A program made the translations under genes and the position numbers. From Pseudomonadota bacterium (GTDB taxonomy: Bacteria; Pseudomonadota; Gammaproteobacteria; Xanthomonadales; Xanthomonadaceae), in contig JAKQKT010000324.1 in NCBI GenBank assembly GCA_029560515.1, forward strand, positions 1-39,422: DNA of 39,422 nucleotides, given 5' to 3'. This document shows positions 9,310-19,580 of this stretch, in pieces. The number at the start of each line of letters is the position of its first letter. The first letter of the stretch is position 1. The notes under the pieces were generated by a model that was given only the letters and a program-made list of their open reading frames with translations, searched no databases and was not told the origin of the DNA.

Positions 9310-10731
9310 TCATTCACCAATCGGCAGACGAACCAATAATTCCGATGCCAGATCGTATCGCAAAATCTCGTGCGCGCCGGCGTCTGCGATCCATAATGCG
9401 CCTGCACCGACAGCAAGCGCAGCCGGTTCATTCAAACTTTGTGGAAGATTCTGTGTACTCATGCCACCGCCACCTAGGCGCAATTTACGCAGGCTGCCGT
9501 TGTAGGTATCGGCAATCCACAGCACGGGCGAATTGGGATCAAGGGCAATCGCTTGCGGAAATTGCAGACGGGCATCGCGGCGCTCGCCGTCCTGATCCCC
9601 GAATTCATACAAACCTTGGCCGACGAGTGTTTGAACCGTATTTTGTTGTAATTGGATTGCACGAACCGAGGATGTTGCTGAATCAACCACGTACAAGCTT
9701 TGCTGGACCAGTGCGACTCCTGAAGGCTGAGCGAACAAGGCATTGCGACCCGGGCCATCTGCGATACCCAGATCGCCGGTTCCTGCGATGAATCGCATGC
9801 GGGCATTGCCGAGTTCGTATTCCCAAATCTGATTGCAACCTGCCATCGCGATATAAAGCTTGTCATTGCTGCCAGTAATACCCCATGGCATGTTCAGACT
9901 GTTTTCCGAAGAATGCTTGCTGACGCCTTCCCTAGGCAGGCCAGCCTTACCTGTTCCCAGAACGGTGGCTACCTCGCCACTAATCAAATTGACCCGACGC
10001 AATGCATGATTGCCGGTATCGGCAACATACAAAGTCTCGCGTACCAGGCAAAGCCCCCGCGGTGCATTGAAAGCGGCTTCGTTGGCAGGGCCATCGTTCA
10101 AATCCGGATGACCGTTGCCGAATTCCCGCAGGATGCGACCCTGGTGCGTACATTCCAGAACACGGTGATGGGAAGTATCGGCGATATACAAATGCGAATC
10201 GGTGACGGCTATCCCCGATGGAAATGATAGTGGAGTCGGTTCTTCGGCATTTTTCGCGCGAAACGCATGCTCGACCATGGAGTGACTGGTACCCGATTCA
10301 TGAATCAGTTCGGCAATCATTTTTTCGAGTATCTCGACCTGGTCGTCACCGGCAATAATTTCGCGAATCACGCCTTCGCCATCAATCAGTGCTACCGATG
10401 GCCAACGGGTAATTCCGAAGTGCTGCCAGGTGATCCAGCCCCGGTCGTTTGCAACTGGAAAAGCGATGCGTTGACGATTGACGGCTTTCATGACGACACG
10501 GTCGTCCACTTCATTGTCAAATTTGGGCAAATGGATGCCCAATACCGCTAGCCCGATCGGATACTTTGCTTTAATGCGGGCCAACCCGCCAATCAGGTTT
10601 TGCGAATAGACAGAACTGGCGTTCCAGAAAACCAATGCCAGGATACGGCCGCGCTGGCCCGCAATGGACTGGCTATCGCTATTAAGCCAATGCAGGTTTT
10701 CATTGAGTTCTGGGGCAAGCATTGCAGACAT
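9310..10731 (-). CDS. Thioredoxin-like/NHL-repeat protein (NHLRC2-like architecture)
   Basis: N-terminal thioredoxin-like fold (cis-Pro segment 'ITRWPSVALIDGEG') followed by multiple NHL/beta-propeller repeats ('PSGIAVTDSHLYIADTSHHRV', 'PRGLCLVRETLYVADTGNHALRRV'). Confidence 0.8.
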   Translation of the reverse strand: MSAMLAPELNENLHWLNSDSQSIAGQRGRILALVFWNASSVYSQNLIGGLARIKAKYPIGLAVLGIHLPKFDNEVDDRVVMKAVNRQRIAFPVANDRGWITWQHFGITRWPSVALIDGEGVIREIIAGDDQVEILEKMIAELIHESGTSHSMVEHAFRAKNAEEPTPLSFPSGIAVTDSHLYIADTSHHRVLECTHQGRILREFGNGHPDLNDGPANEAAFNAPRGLCLVRETLYVADTGNHALRRVNLISGEVATVLGTGKAGLPREGVSKHSSENSLNMPWGITGSNDKLYIAMAGCNQIWEYELGNARMRFIAGTGDLGIADGPGRNALFAQPSGVALVQQSLYVVDSATSSVRAIQLQQNTVQTLVGQGLYEFGDQDGERRDARLQFPQAIALDPNSPVLWIADTYNGSLRKLRLGGGGMSTQNLPQSLNEPAALAVGAGALWIADAGAHEILRYDLASELLVRLPIGE

Positions 10732-10784
10732 TGACTACTCCGTACTGGCTTAAAGCATAACGAATTTTCGATACAAACGCGGAC

Positions 10785-12089
10785 TTATTTCTGGCCCGAT
10801 CCTGCTTCCATCGCATCCTTCCATGCATCTTTTGCCTGCAGCCACCAATATGTCAGCTGTGCGCCAAGAAACCCGGCGGGCTTCATCGCGGAAACCAGAC
10901 CATAAGAAGACAGTGATTGCCAACGCAGATCGTGCTCGGCAATCGCGGACGCGAGCAGCTCCCCCGCAAAAGTCGTCGGGGCGACACCGTGACCGCCAAA
11001 AGCCTGGGCACACCAGAGACCTGGTTCGACTTCGGCAATTTGCGGCATTTCATGTCGCGAGTAACTCATCAGTCCCGACCAGGCGAAATCGATTTTGACA
11101 TCGTGCAATTGCGGAAATACTTTCATCAGATCGCGGTAGAGCAATTTCTTTACTGCTTCCGGGGAGCGATCCAACACTGAAATGCGTCCGCCCCATAACA
11201 ATCGTGAATCGGGCAATGGCCTGTAGTAGTCAAACGCGAAACGGGTATCGTAAATGGCGGCTTTGGTGTGCAGAATTTCCTGCATGCGATCGGCGAGCGG
11301 CTCGGTCACCATCACGTAGGTGGCAATCGGCAATATCGAGGCATCTATTTTAGGATACAGATTTGCCAGATATCCGCCGCAGGCCAATACCACCTGCTCG
11401 GCTTCGATTTCGCCGTCTGGGGTTTTTAACCGCCAGCCTTTGCCGATTTTTTCAAGATGGACGGCTGGCGTATTTTCGTAAATTTCTACTCCCATCGCCT
11501 CTGCCGCCGCGGCAATGCCAATCGCATAATTCAGCGGATGGAAATGCAGCGAATTCTTTTCGTAAAGGGCGTCTTTGTATCGATCCGTGTGAATCAGTTT
11601 TTTCAATTCCGCCTGCGACACGAAATCCCAATCGGTGTCAAAATTTTCCGACAGCAGTTTCTGGAAATCCTTCAGGATGGAGGTGTCCCGAAACCAGTTC
11701 GCCCAATACACGCCGGCATCGGTATGCTGGCATTCGATAGCGTATTTTTTAATACGCGCCCGTATCAGATTTACGGCATCCAGCGTGCCTTTGTATAAGT
11801 GCTTTGCAGCCTCGGGCCCAAGATCATCGAGCAGGCTTTGTGGCCCGCGTGAGAATCCGGCAAACACGAAACCGCCGTTACGCCCCGATGCACCAAAAGC
11901 CAAATGCCTGGCTTCGCACAACACAACCTCTTCTACTCCCCGCTCCGCCAATCCAAGCGCCGTATTGATTCCGGCAAATCCACCGCCGATGATGCAGACT
12001 CTTGCGGATTTTTTTCCGGAAAGACTTGGCCTGACAAACGACGAGTTCGCGGTTACGGAGTAGTAGCTTTGCGATGGGTTAATTTTCAT
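10785..12089 (-). CDS. FAD-dependent oxidoreductase (DAO family; gamma-glutamylputrescine oxidase-like)
   Basis: 'ARVCIIGGGFAGINTALGLAERG' Rossmann motif, 'EARHLAFGASGRNGGFVFAGFS', 'AWSGLMSYSRHEMPQI', 'GGHGVAPTTFAGELLA'. Confidence 0.88.
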   Translation of the reverse strand: MKINPSQSYYSVTANSSFVRPSLSGKKSARVCIIGGGFAGINTALGLAERGVEEVVLCEARHLAFGASGRNGGFVFAGFSRGPQSLLDDLGPEAAKHLYKGTLDAVNLIRARIKKYAIECQHTDAGVYWANWFRDTSILKDFQKLLSENFDTDWDFVSQAELKKLIHTDRYKDALYEKNSLHFHPLNYAIGIAAAAEAMGVEIYENTPAVHLEKIGKGWRLKTPDGEIEAEQVVLACGGYLANLYPKIDASILPIATYVMVTEPLADRMQEILHTKAAIYDTRFAFDYYRPLPDSRLLWGGRISVLDRSPEAVKKLLYRDLMKVFPQLHDVKIDFAWSGLMSYSRHEMPQIAEVEPGLWCAQAFGGHGVAPTTFAGELLASAIAEHDLRWQSLSSYGLVSAMKPAGFLGAQLTYWWLQAKDAWKDAMEAGSGQK

Positions 12090-12139
12090 TCGTTTTCATA
12101 CTTAAGCATTTTCAAATGCAAGGCTTCATTAAAAACGAA

Positions 12140-13021
12140 CTATGCCCCCTTCAAAGCCTGTGTCATATATTCGCGGGCGGCATCGGCCAGATCACCGTGA
12201 TCGAGCGCATATTGAATCGTCGCCTCGATCAGGCCGATGCGGCTGCCGCAATCGAAACGCCGGCCTTCAAACCTGTAAGCCAAGGCTTTTTCCTCTTTCA
12301 GCAAAGCAGCGATGGCATCGGTTAGCTGGATTTCACCGCCTGCACCGGGCTTTGTCTTTTCCAGCAAATCAAAAATGCGACCGCTTAATACATAGCGCCC
12401 GACAACGGCCAGATTACTGGGCGCAACTTCGGGCTTAGGTTTTTCGACGATCGCGGAAATCACGCCTTGCCTGTGATTGAAATTCTCGGTCGCCACGATG
12501 CCATAACTACCAGTCTGCTCCCGCGGAACATCCTGCACGGCAATCACGCTGGCGTTTTCACGTTCGGCGCAATCCGCCATTTGCCTGAGTGCGCCCGGGC
12601 CTTTGTTCCAGATCAGATCATCGGCTAACAAAACAGCAAACGGCTCGTTGCCTATTACCGGTTTTGCACACAATACTGCATGACCCAGGCCCAGAGCTTC
12701 TGTTTGCGTGACGAAGACAGCACGTACATGGCGCGGCAACACATCGCGTATGAGCGCCAGCAATTCCGACTTTCCGGCTTTCTCAAGCTTTTGTTCAAGT
12801 TCGTAGGCTTTGTCGAAATAATCGGCAACCGCATGCTTGTAGCGATTGGTGACAAATACCATCGTGTCGCAACCGGCTTCGATGGCTTCATCGACGGCAT
12901 ATTGAATTAGTGGCTTGTCGACCACCGGCAGCATTTCTTTCGGCACCGTTTTAGTGGCCGGAAGAAAACGTGTACCAAGTCCTGCGACAGGAAAAACGGC
13001 TTTGCGAATACGTTGAGTCAT
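12140..13021 (-). CDS. galU: UTP--glucose-1-phosphate uridylyltransferase
   Basis: '[45 protein letters not shown]', '[22 protein letters not shown]'. Confidence 0.95.
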   Translation of the reverse strand: MTQRIRKAVFPVAGLGTRFLPATKTVPKEMLPVVDKPLIQYAVDEAIEAGCDTMVFVTNRYKHAVADYFDKAYELEQKLEKAGKSELLALIRDVLPRHVRAVFVTQTEALGLGHAVLCAKPVIGNEPFAVLLADDLIWNKGPGALRQMADCAERENASVIAVQDVPREQTGSYGIVATENFNHRQGVISAIVEKPKPEVAPSNLAVVGRYVLSGRIFDLLEKTKPGAGGEIQLTDAIAALLKEEKALAYRFEGRRFDCGSRIGLIEATIQYALDHGDLADAAREYMTQALKGA

Positions 13022-13024
13022 AAT

Positions 13025-14878
13025 TTATTTTTTATCGGTTGTTTGAATAGTGTACTCAGGAACCGCTTCGCGCAGTAGCGAAAGCAGCTTTTCATCATCG
13101 TCACCTTGTCGCAAGGCCCGAGCCAGACGCTCTGCCTGCAACAAGACCAGATTCACGTCAATATCGCGCGGCTTGGCTTCAAGGACACGGCCATTTTCGG
13201 TACGCGTATAAATTTCATCTGGGTGAAACAGGCTTTCATGCAATTTTTCACCGGCGCGCAAACCGGTGTATTGAATCTGTATATCGACACCCGGACGTTT
13301 GCCGGCAAGACGGATCATCTGCTCTGCCAGCTCACTGATGGCAATCGGTTTGCCCATATCCAGCGTGTAAATGACTGCAAATGCTTCGGGCATGCTGAGT
13401 GCCTGAAGAATCAACTGGCAAGCTTCCGGAATCGTCATGAAATAGCGGCTGACTTCTTCGTGCGTCACCGTCACCGGACCGCCTGCGGCAATCTGCTTGC
13501 GAAACATCGGTACCACACTGCCGGAAGAATCAAGCACATTGCCGAAACGCACGATACTGAGCTGGGTCGCACTATCATTGAAAATGGCCTGGCACACCCG
13601 CTCTGCCATCAGCTTGGTAGCACCGAGAATATTGACTGGCTGGATTGCCTTGTCGGTAGAAATCAAAACAAAATGCAAAGCACCATGATCGCGACAGACT
13701 TCGGCCAGTGTCGCGGTCGCATGCACATTATTTCGCAGGCCCTCGCGTGTATGTGACTCGAGCAAAGGCACATGCTTGTTGGCAGCTGCGTGATACACAT
13801 AATCCGGTATTCCGTGCTGCATGGCACGCAGGCAGGCGATTTTATCGCCGCAATCGGATAACAGCGGCACCACTTCCAGACCTGGATCCAGTACGGCCAA
13901 TTCTTCGCATATCTCCAGCAAGGGCAATTCGGCGCGTTCGAGCAAAATCAATTTACTGACCCGGGCCTGGGCGCATTGGCGCGCCAATTCAGAACCGATC
14001 GAGCCGCCAGCGCCGGTGATCAAGACGCATTTCCCACCCAGTTGGCGGCCTATGCTTTGCCAGTCAAACTGAATCGGTTCGCGACCGAGCAAGTCATCAA
14101 TGGCAACCTCATTGAGTTGAACGGGATCATGGGCTTCAAGCCAATCGGTGTAGCGGCCCAACTTGCGAAATGGCATGCCGATGTCGTCGCACAATGAAAC
14201 CACGCGCTGCAATGCCTGGGTCTGAGCCGTCGGTAATGCTATGACACAAAGATCGGCCGCTGTCGCGCGTGCAATTTCACCGAGTTGATCGATGCGACCC
14301 AGTACCTTTACGCCCTGGATTTTTCGGCCCTTCAGTTGCGGGTCGTCGTCAAGCAAACCTACCGTTTCATAACGGCCATCACTGGCAATATCCCGCAAAA
14401 AAACTTCTGCCGAACTTCCTGCACCCGCGACGATGACCCGGGTTGCATCAGTGTGCTTGGAGGCAAGACGCTGGTCTTTCCATACCCGGTAAATCAGGCG
14501 CGGTGCACCGAGAAACAACATCAGGCCTGGCACATACAATACGATGGTCTGCAATGGGAGACGCGAGAAATGCCCAGTCGCCACAAACACCAATAATATG
14601 GCGCCAAGCCCGAAAACCGCAGCGCGAAAAATATTGCTCAAATCAGGCAGGCTGGCAAAGCGCCAGACCCCTCTGTACAGGCCGCTCCACCAGAGCATCA
14701 ATGCCTGCAACAACAGAACCACCATCAATTCGTTCCGGAAACCGGAATTGATCGCCTCATCGTCGCCATGTGCATAGAGCCATGCGAGGCCTATCCAGAG
14801 CAATGCCGTCATCGTGAAGTCATGCAGGACGATCAGCGCACGCGGTAGCAGATAGGAGATGCGGTACGACTTCGTCAT
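13025..14878 (-). CDS. Nucleoside-diphosphate-sugar epimerase/4,6-dehydratase (CapD/WbpM/FlaA1-like) with N-terminal TM region
   Basis: ORF 13025..15067; start at MTKSYRISYLLPR gives a 4-bp overlap with the upstream gene. Four predicted TM segments then 'VLITGAGGSIGSELARQCAQ', 'STDKAIQPVNILGATKLMAE'. Confidence 0.9.
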   Translation of the reverse strand: MTKSYRISYLLPRALIVLHDFTMTALLWIGLAWLYAHGDDEAINSGFRNELMVVLLLQALMLWWSGLYRGVWRFASLPDLSNIFRAAVFGLGAILLVFVATGHFSRLPLQTIVLYVPGLMLFLGAPRLIYRVWKDQRLASKHTDATRVIVAGAGSSAEVFLRDIASDGRYETVGLLDDDPQLKGRKIQGVKVLGRIDQLGEIARATAADLCVIALPTAQTQALQRVVSLCDDIGMPFRKLGRYTDWLEAHDPVQLNEVAIDDLLGREPIQFDWQSIGRQLGGKCVLITGAGGSIGSELARQCAQARVSKLILLERAELPLLEICEELAVLDPGLEVVPLLSDCGDKIACLRAMQHGIPDYVYHAAANKHVPLLESHTREGLRNNVHATATLAEVCRDHGALHFVLISTDKAIQPVNILGATKLMAERVCQAIFNDSATQLSIVRFGNVLDSSGSVVPMFRKQIAAGGPVTVTHEEVSRYFMTIPEACQLILQALSMPEAFAVIYTLDMGKPIAISELAEQMIRLAGKRPGVDIQIQYTGLRAGEKLHESLFHPDEIYTRTENGRVLEAKPRDIDVNLVLLQAERLARALRQGDDDEKLLSLLREAVPEYTIQTTDKK

Positions 14879-15894
14879 TGCAATATTAACTTCGGCTTTT
14901 TTTGATATCGCGCTGATTTTAATACAAAAAGCCTTAACCATTGATGTAAAAGACAGGCCGCGGCAATAAGTGTAAACATGAGAACAGCTTGAGTGGCATC
15001 CGACAATTGCCTGCTGAAGCCTATTATCAAAATCATGCCTGCTGTCCAGCTTGTGTAGCAAAGGCACACCATCGCGTGACTTTGACCATTACGGATTGCA
15101 TATTGGTACAGATGACTTCTATGCGCCTGCGCAAGCTTGTAACCACGAATGCCGCGACGAACGAATGTCATTACGGCATCGACCCAGAGTGCCGATGCAA
15201 GGCAAAGCATTTCCAACCAAGTCCATTGGCCTTCAGCATAAGCGAGCAATGCAAGCCCGACTAACGCCGCACCCAGTACATGGCTTCCAACATCACCTAA
15301 AAATACTCGCGCCACGGGAAAATTAAAGGGGAGAAACCCGAGGCAACAGACAGCCAGGGCAAGTGCATAGTAATAAGTGGTATCCGAAAAATACCCCAAG
15401 GCGAGGAAACCGATCGTACATGCCAAGCTTTGCATGGTGACCAAGCCGTTGCTGCCATCCATGAAGTTCCAGATGTTCACGAAAAGCAGGTAGGCAAAAG
15501 CCGTGATTATTGCTACCGCAAAACCGGTGTGTAACTGAAAAATGGCGACACAACAAAGGATGCCTGCGGCCAGCAAATGCAAAAACAATTTTTTTCCTGA
15601 AGACATCGGTTTGATGTCATCCCAAAAACCGAGTGCAAGATATAAAAAAAGTCCGAAGGCAGGCAATGGCAGGAAATGATTCCAACCGGGCGACCTGAAA
15701 ACAAGAAAGAGGCTGGCCGATAGCATCACCAAGCCGATGCTGATGCCGCCTGCCCTGGGAACATCGGAAAAATGCAAGCGACGCCGCTCCGGCTGATCAT
15801 GGATACGATATTTGCGCGCAACTCTAATCCAGGCCCATGTCAGCAAGGCCGTCGAAAAAAATATCGTGATACTCCAGCCAAGGCCGAGCGGCAT
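14875..15894 (-). CDS. MraY/WecA-family glycosyl-1-phosphate transferase (WbpL-like)
   Basis: Polytopic; 'LGFWDDIKPMSSGKKL', 'NIWNFMDGSNGL', 'ARVFLGDVGSHVLGA' motifs. Confidence 0.9.
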   Translation of the reverse strand: MPLGLGWSITIFFSTALLTWAWIRVARKYRIHDQPERRRLHFSDVPRAGGISIGLVMLSASLFLVFRSPGWNHFLPLPAFGLFLYLALGFWDDIKPMSSGKKLFLHLLAAGILCCVAIFQLHTGFAVAIITAFAYLLFVNIWNFMDGSNGLVTMQSLACTIGFLALGYFSDTTYYYALALAVCCLGFLPFNFPVARVFLGDVGSHVLGAALVGLALLAYAEGQWTWLEMLCLASALWVDAVMTFVRRGIRGYKLAQAHRSHLYQYAIRNGQSHAMVCLCYTSWTAGMILIIGFSRQLSDATQAVLMFTLIAAACLLHQWLRLFVLKSARYQKKPKLILQ

Positions 15895-15897
15895 TCT

Positions 15898-17067
15898 TTA
15901 ACTAGCCGAAGTCAGCAGTGGTTTGATCGTGCCCCAATTCTTGCAGCTCGGGCACTGCCAATGGTGCGCACGAGCACTGAAACCGCAACGCTGGCAACGG
16001 TAGCCCGGTGTATGCACAACCAGAAGATCCGTAATACTTTTGACGGTACGCAAAGCTTCCTGCGGATCGCCATGACCTTCCGAAAGGCTGAGATTGATCA
16101 GCGCGGCTTCACCGCGTACGGACGGGCGTTGCTGTAACTGTTTGGCCAAAAAGGTATAAGCGGCGACCACGCCTTCGTCTTTTTGTATCAATTCGGATAA
16201 AGCAAGCAAAGGGGATACGCCGGCATAATGCTCGGTCATTTCTAGCAGGAAGCTTCGAGCACGGGTTGTTTCGCCTTTGCGTTCATAACTTGCCAATAAG
16301 GCCGGCAACACTTCCGGAAGGTACTCGTAATCGTGGCGAACTACCCGCTCGAAGGCACGAATCGCCCCCGCATCGTCATTTTCCGACAACTCGATTTGTG
16401 CTTCCAGCATACCTGCACGTACAGATTGGTTGTCAGCACTATAGGCATCGGCAATCAGTTTGCGCGCTTCCTTGTTGTCACCTTTTGAGCGCGCCTGATC
16501 GGCCAGCTCGCAATAAAAATGCGAGATAACCTTCGACATCGATTCCCCGCCTACTTCTTCGTATTTTTGTGCATATTCAATTGCCATGTACCAATCGCGT
16601 TCGGCCTGGGTAATTGAAATCAAATGGCGCAAAGCCTGTGGCTTGAAGACTCCCATTTCAACGAGATCATTCAGCAGGGTTTCGGCACGATCCAGCAAAC
16701 CGGCACGCATGTAGTCCTCGCCAAGCGCCAGCACGGCACGGGTTTTTTGATCTTCGCTAAGGCCATGTTTCGCGACCAGACTCTGATGCATGCGAATGGC
16801 GCGATCCACTTCTCCGCGTCGCCGGAACAGATGGCCGAGCGCGAACTGTGTTTCGATGGTGTCCTTGTCGACTTCGGCAATTTGCAGAAAAATTTCTATC
16901 GCCTTGTCCTGTTGCTCGTTGAGCAAATAATTCAAACCGCGGAAGTAGGTGTTCGAAAGACGAGTCACCTGGTTGCCACTTTTAATCTCACCGCCGCGAC
17001 GTCCCAGCAACCAACCGGCAGCGGCAGCGGCGGGAATCATCAACAGCCAGGCTGCGTTGGTCATCAT
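15898..17067 (-). CDS. lapB: LPS assembly protein LapB (YciM), TPR plus C-terminal rubredoxin-like metal-binding domain
   Basis: N-terminal TM, TPR repeats, C-terminal 'YRCQRCGFSARAHHWQCPSCKNWGTI'; adjacent to lapA. Confidence 0.93.
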   Translation of the reverse strand: MMTNAAWLLMIPAAAAAGWLLGRRGGEIKSGNQVTRLSNTYFRGLNYLLNEQQDKAIEIFLQIAEVDKDTIETQFALGHLFRRRGEVDRAIRMHQSLVAKHGLSEDQKTRAVLALGEDYMRAGLLDRAETLLNDLVEMGVFKPQALRHLISITQAERDWYMAIEYAQKYEEVGGESMSKVISHFYCELADQARSKGDNKEARKLIADAYSADNQSVRAGMLEAQIELSENDDAGAIRAFERVVRHDYEYLPEVLPALLASYERKGETTRARSFLLEMTEHYAGVSPLLALSELIQKDEGVVAAYTFLAKQLQQRPSVRGEAALINLSLSEGHGDPQEALRTVKSITDLLVVHTPGYRCQRCGFSARAHHWQCPSCKNWGTIKPLLTSAS

Positions 17068-17333
17068 GGCGAAACATTTCCTTCGGTCGCTATTTTGGCA
17101 GCCGCTTTTTCGGCCTTGGACAGTGCGTTACGCATTGGCCAGACGACAGTCGCCATCACCACCAGACCGCCCAGCAGGCAGCCAATAAGCAAGACAAGCA
17201 GCACGGTCAGACCGATGCTGGCTTGCAATGTCGTAAAAAATAAATCAATGTGCATCACATCACGGTTGAGGGCACCGAATATGATGCCAAGCATGATGAA
17301 AGCAAGCGCAAGTAAAGTTCTGATTAATGGCAT
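17064..17333 (-). CDS. lapA: LapA family (DUF1049) inner-membrane protein
   Basis: Two TM segments, 'GALNRDVMHIDLFFTTLQASIGLTVLLVLLIGCLLGGLV'; overlaps lapB by 4 bp. Confidence 0.88.
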   Translation of the reverse strand: MPLIRTLLALAFIMLGIIFGALNRDVMHIDLFFTTLQASIGLTVLLVLLIGCLLGGLVVMATVVWPMRNALSKAEKAAAKIATEGNVSP

Positions 17334-17382
17334 CTGTCATTCCACCGCAGGTGACAACAGCTTACCCGAAAATGAGGGACAC

Positions 17383-17682
17383 TTAACTTTTGACGGCAGC
17401 CAGGGAAGCATTGACGCGGTCGCGTAATTCCTTGCCAGGCTTGAAATGGGGAACATGTTTTCCGGGCAGTGCAACGGACTCGCCGGTTTTCGGGTTACGA
17501 CCCAAACGTGGTGGACGAAAATGCAGTGAGAAACTGCCAAAGCCGCGAATTTCAATGCGATCGCCATCAGCCAAAGCATTGCTCATCATTTCCAGAATGG
17601 TTTTCACCGCCATATCGACGTCATCTGCTTTCAGATGCATCTGGCGCTTCGAAAGAATTTCGATGAGTTCTGACTTCGTCAT
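17383..17682 (-). CDS. ihfB: Integration host factor subunit beta
   Basis: '[70 protein letters not shown]'; downstream of rpsA. Confidence 0.96.
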   Translation of the reverse strand: MTKSELIEILSKRQMHLKADDVDMAVKTILEMMSNALADGDRIEIRGFGSFSLHFRPPRLGRNPKTGESVALPGKHVPHFKPGKELRDRVNASLAAVKS

Positions 17683-17742
17683 TTTGAAAACTCGACTCCG
17701 ATAAGTGACGATGGCCCGGATACCGGGCCATCGTCGTATTGC

Positions 17743-19425
17743 TTATTCGCCTTTGTTCAATTGCTCACGCAACAGCGCGCCCAACTTGGTGGTGCCGCTT
17801 GATGCGTCAGCCGCCTTGTTGACTTCGGCCATCGACTCGGCCACATCGGCTTCGTCTTTCGCGCGAATCGACAGTTGCATGGTGCGGCCCTTACGGTCCA
17901 TACCGATGAACTTGGCTTCCACCTTGTCGCCCACTTTCAGATGCTGCGAAGCATCTTCAATGCGCTCTTTGGCGATGTCGTTGGCTTTGATATAGCCTTC
18001 CAGGCCATCTGCCAATTCAATGGTTGCGCCCTTGGCGTCCACTTCCTTGACGATACCGGTAACGATCGCACCCTTCTGGGTCGTTGCTGCAAAGGTACCC
18101 ATCGGGTCTTGTTCCATTTGCTTGACGCCGAGGGAGATACGTTCGCGTTCAGGATCAACGGCCAACACGACTGCTTCCAGGTTGTCGCCTTTCTTGTAGT
18201 TGCGAGCGGCTTCTTCGCCAGTCGAGCTCCAGGAAATGTCGGACAAGTGGACCAGACCGTCGATGCCGCCGTCCAGACCAATGAAGATACCGAAATCGGT
18301 GATCGACTTGATTTGACCGGAGACTTTGTCGCCTTTCTTGAAGATGGCAGCGAAAGCTTCCCATGGATTAGGAACGCACTGCTTGATACCGAGCGAGATG
18401 CGGCGACGCTCTGCATCGACGTCCAGCACCATCACTTCAACATCGTCGCCCAATTGGACAACTTTGGATGGATTGACGTTCTTGTTGGTCCAATCCATTT
18501 CGGAAACGTGGACCAGACCTTCAACACCTGGTTCGATTTCAACGAAGGCGCCGTAATCGGTCACGTTCGAAACTTTACCGAACATGCGGGCATTGGCTGG
18601 GTAACGACGAGCGATGTTATCCCATGGATCTTCGCCCAATTGTTTCAGGCCAAGGCTGACGCGGTTGCGTTCGCGGTCATACTTGAGAACGCGGACTTGC
18701 AGTTCTTCGCCAACGTTGACGACTTCAGACGGATGACGGACGCGTTTCCACGCCATGTCGGTGATGTGCAACAGACCATCGATACCGCCGAGATCAACGA
18801 ATGCGCCGTAATCAGTGAGGTTCTTGACCACACCGGTAACGATCGAACCTTCCTGCAAGCGCTCAAGCATTTGTTCACGCTCGACGCTGTTTTCACTTTC
18901 AACAACCGCACGGCGGGAAACCACCACGTTGTTGCGTTTACGATCAAGTTTGATGATCTTGAATTCGAGTTCCTTGCCTTCCAGATAACCCGGATCGCGG
19001 ACAGGACGAACATCGACCAGGGAGCCTGGCAAGAATGCGCGAACGTCGCGAATGTCGACAGTGAAGCCGCCTTTAACCTTGCCGCTGATGCGACCGGTGA
19101 CGATTTCGCCTGCGTCCATCGAGGTTTCCAGCTCGTCCCACACGAGAGCGCGTTTGGCTTTTTCGCGGGAGAGAACGGTTTCGCCGAAGCCGTTTTCAAG
19201 ATATTCCAAAGCTACTTTGACGGTGTCGCCGACTTTTACGTCGATGTCGCCAGCTTCGGTACGGAACTGTTCGATATCAATGACGCCTTCGGATTTCAGG
19301 CCTGCATTCACGACGATGACGTCGGAACGGATTTCTACGATGACGCCGCTGACAATGGCGCCTGGCTTGAGTTTTGAAAGCGCGTGTTGGCTTGCTTCAA
19401 ACAGTTCTGCAAATGATTCAGTCAT
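17743..19425 (-). CDS. rpsA: 30S ribosomal protein S1
   Basis: Six S1 repeats, e.g. '[44 protein letters not shown]'. Confidence 0.98.
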   Translation of the reverse strand: MTESFAELFEASQHALSKLKPGAIVSGVIVEIRSDVIVVNAGLKSEGVIDIEQFRTEAGDIDVKVGDTVKVALEYLENGFGETVLSREKAKRALVWDELETSMDAGEIVTGRISGKVKGGFTVDIRDVRAFLPGSLVDVRPVRDPGYLEGKELEFKIIKLDRKRNNVVVSRRAVVESENSVEREQMLERLQEGSIVTGVVKNLTDYGAFVDLGGIDGLLHITDMAWKRVRHPSEVVNVGEELQVRVLKYDRERNRVSLGLKQLGEDPWDNIARRYPANARMFGKVSNVTDYGAFVEIEPGVEGLVHVSEMDWTNKNVNPSKVVQLGDDVEVMVLDVDAERRRISLGIKQCVPNPWEAFAAIFKKGDKVSGQIKSITDFGIFIGLDGGIDGLVHLSDISWSSTGEEAARNYKKGDNLEAVVLAVDPERERISLGVKQMEQDPMGTFAATTQKGAIVTGIVKEVDAKGATIELADGLEGYIKANDIAKERIEDASQHLKVGDKVEAKFIGMDRKGRTMQLSIRAKDEADVAESMAEVNKAADASSGTTKLGALLREQLNKGE

Positions 19426-19449
19426 GGTTATTTACTCAGTTGAACACAC

Positions 19450-19502
19450 GGGTTAACGGCGATAATTGCCGGACCCACCTGTTGTGCGTGATGTTTTCAC
19501 GC
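19450..19502 (-). promoter_or_regulatory. Structured rpsA 5' leader (two predicted hairpins)
   Basis: Hairpin gcgtga-tgttt-tcacgc (19486-19502) and compound stem gggt/cggc...gccg/accc (19450-19476), just upstream of a start codon lacking a strong SD. Confidence 0.5.
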
Positions 19503-19580
19503 GTGGAAAAACCCGCGCCGGATGGTACGGGAGTTATTCTGCTGATGATTTTTGCTCGTTAAAGCAGCTAATGAGATGGA

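Noticed and set aside
16624-17427. 267-aa plus-strand ORF
   Set aside because: Antisense to lapB/lapA and the ihfB end; composition typical of a shadow ORF.
17875-19377. 500-aa plus-strand ORF
   Set aside because: Exactly antisense to rpsA; a product of the codon bias of a highly expressed gene. The encoded protein has no recognisable family.
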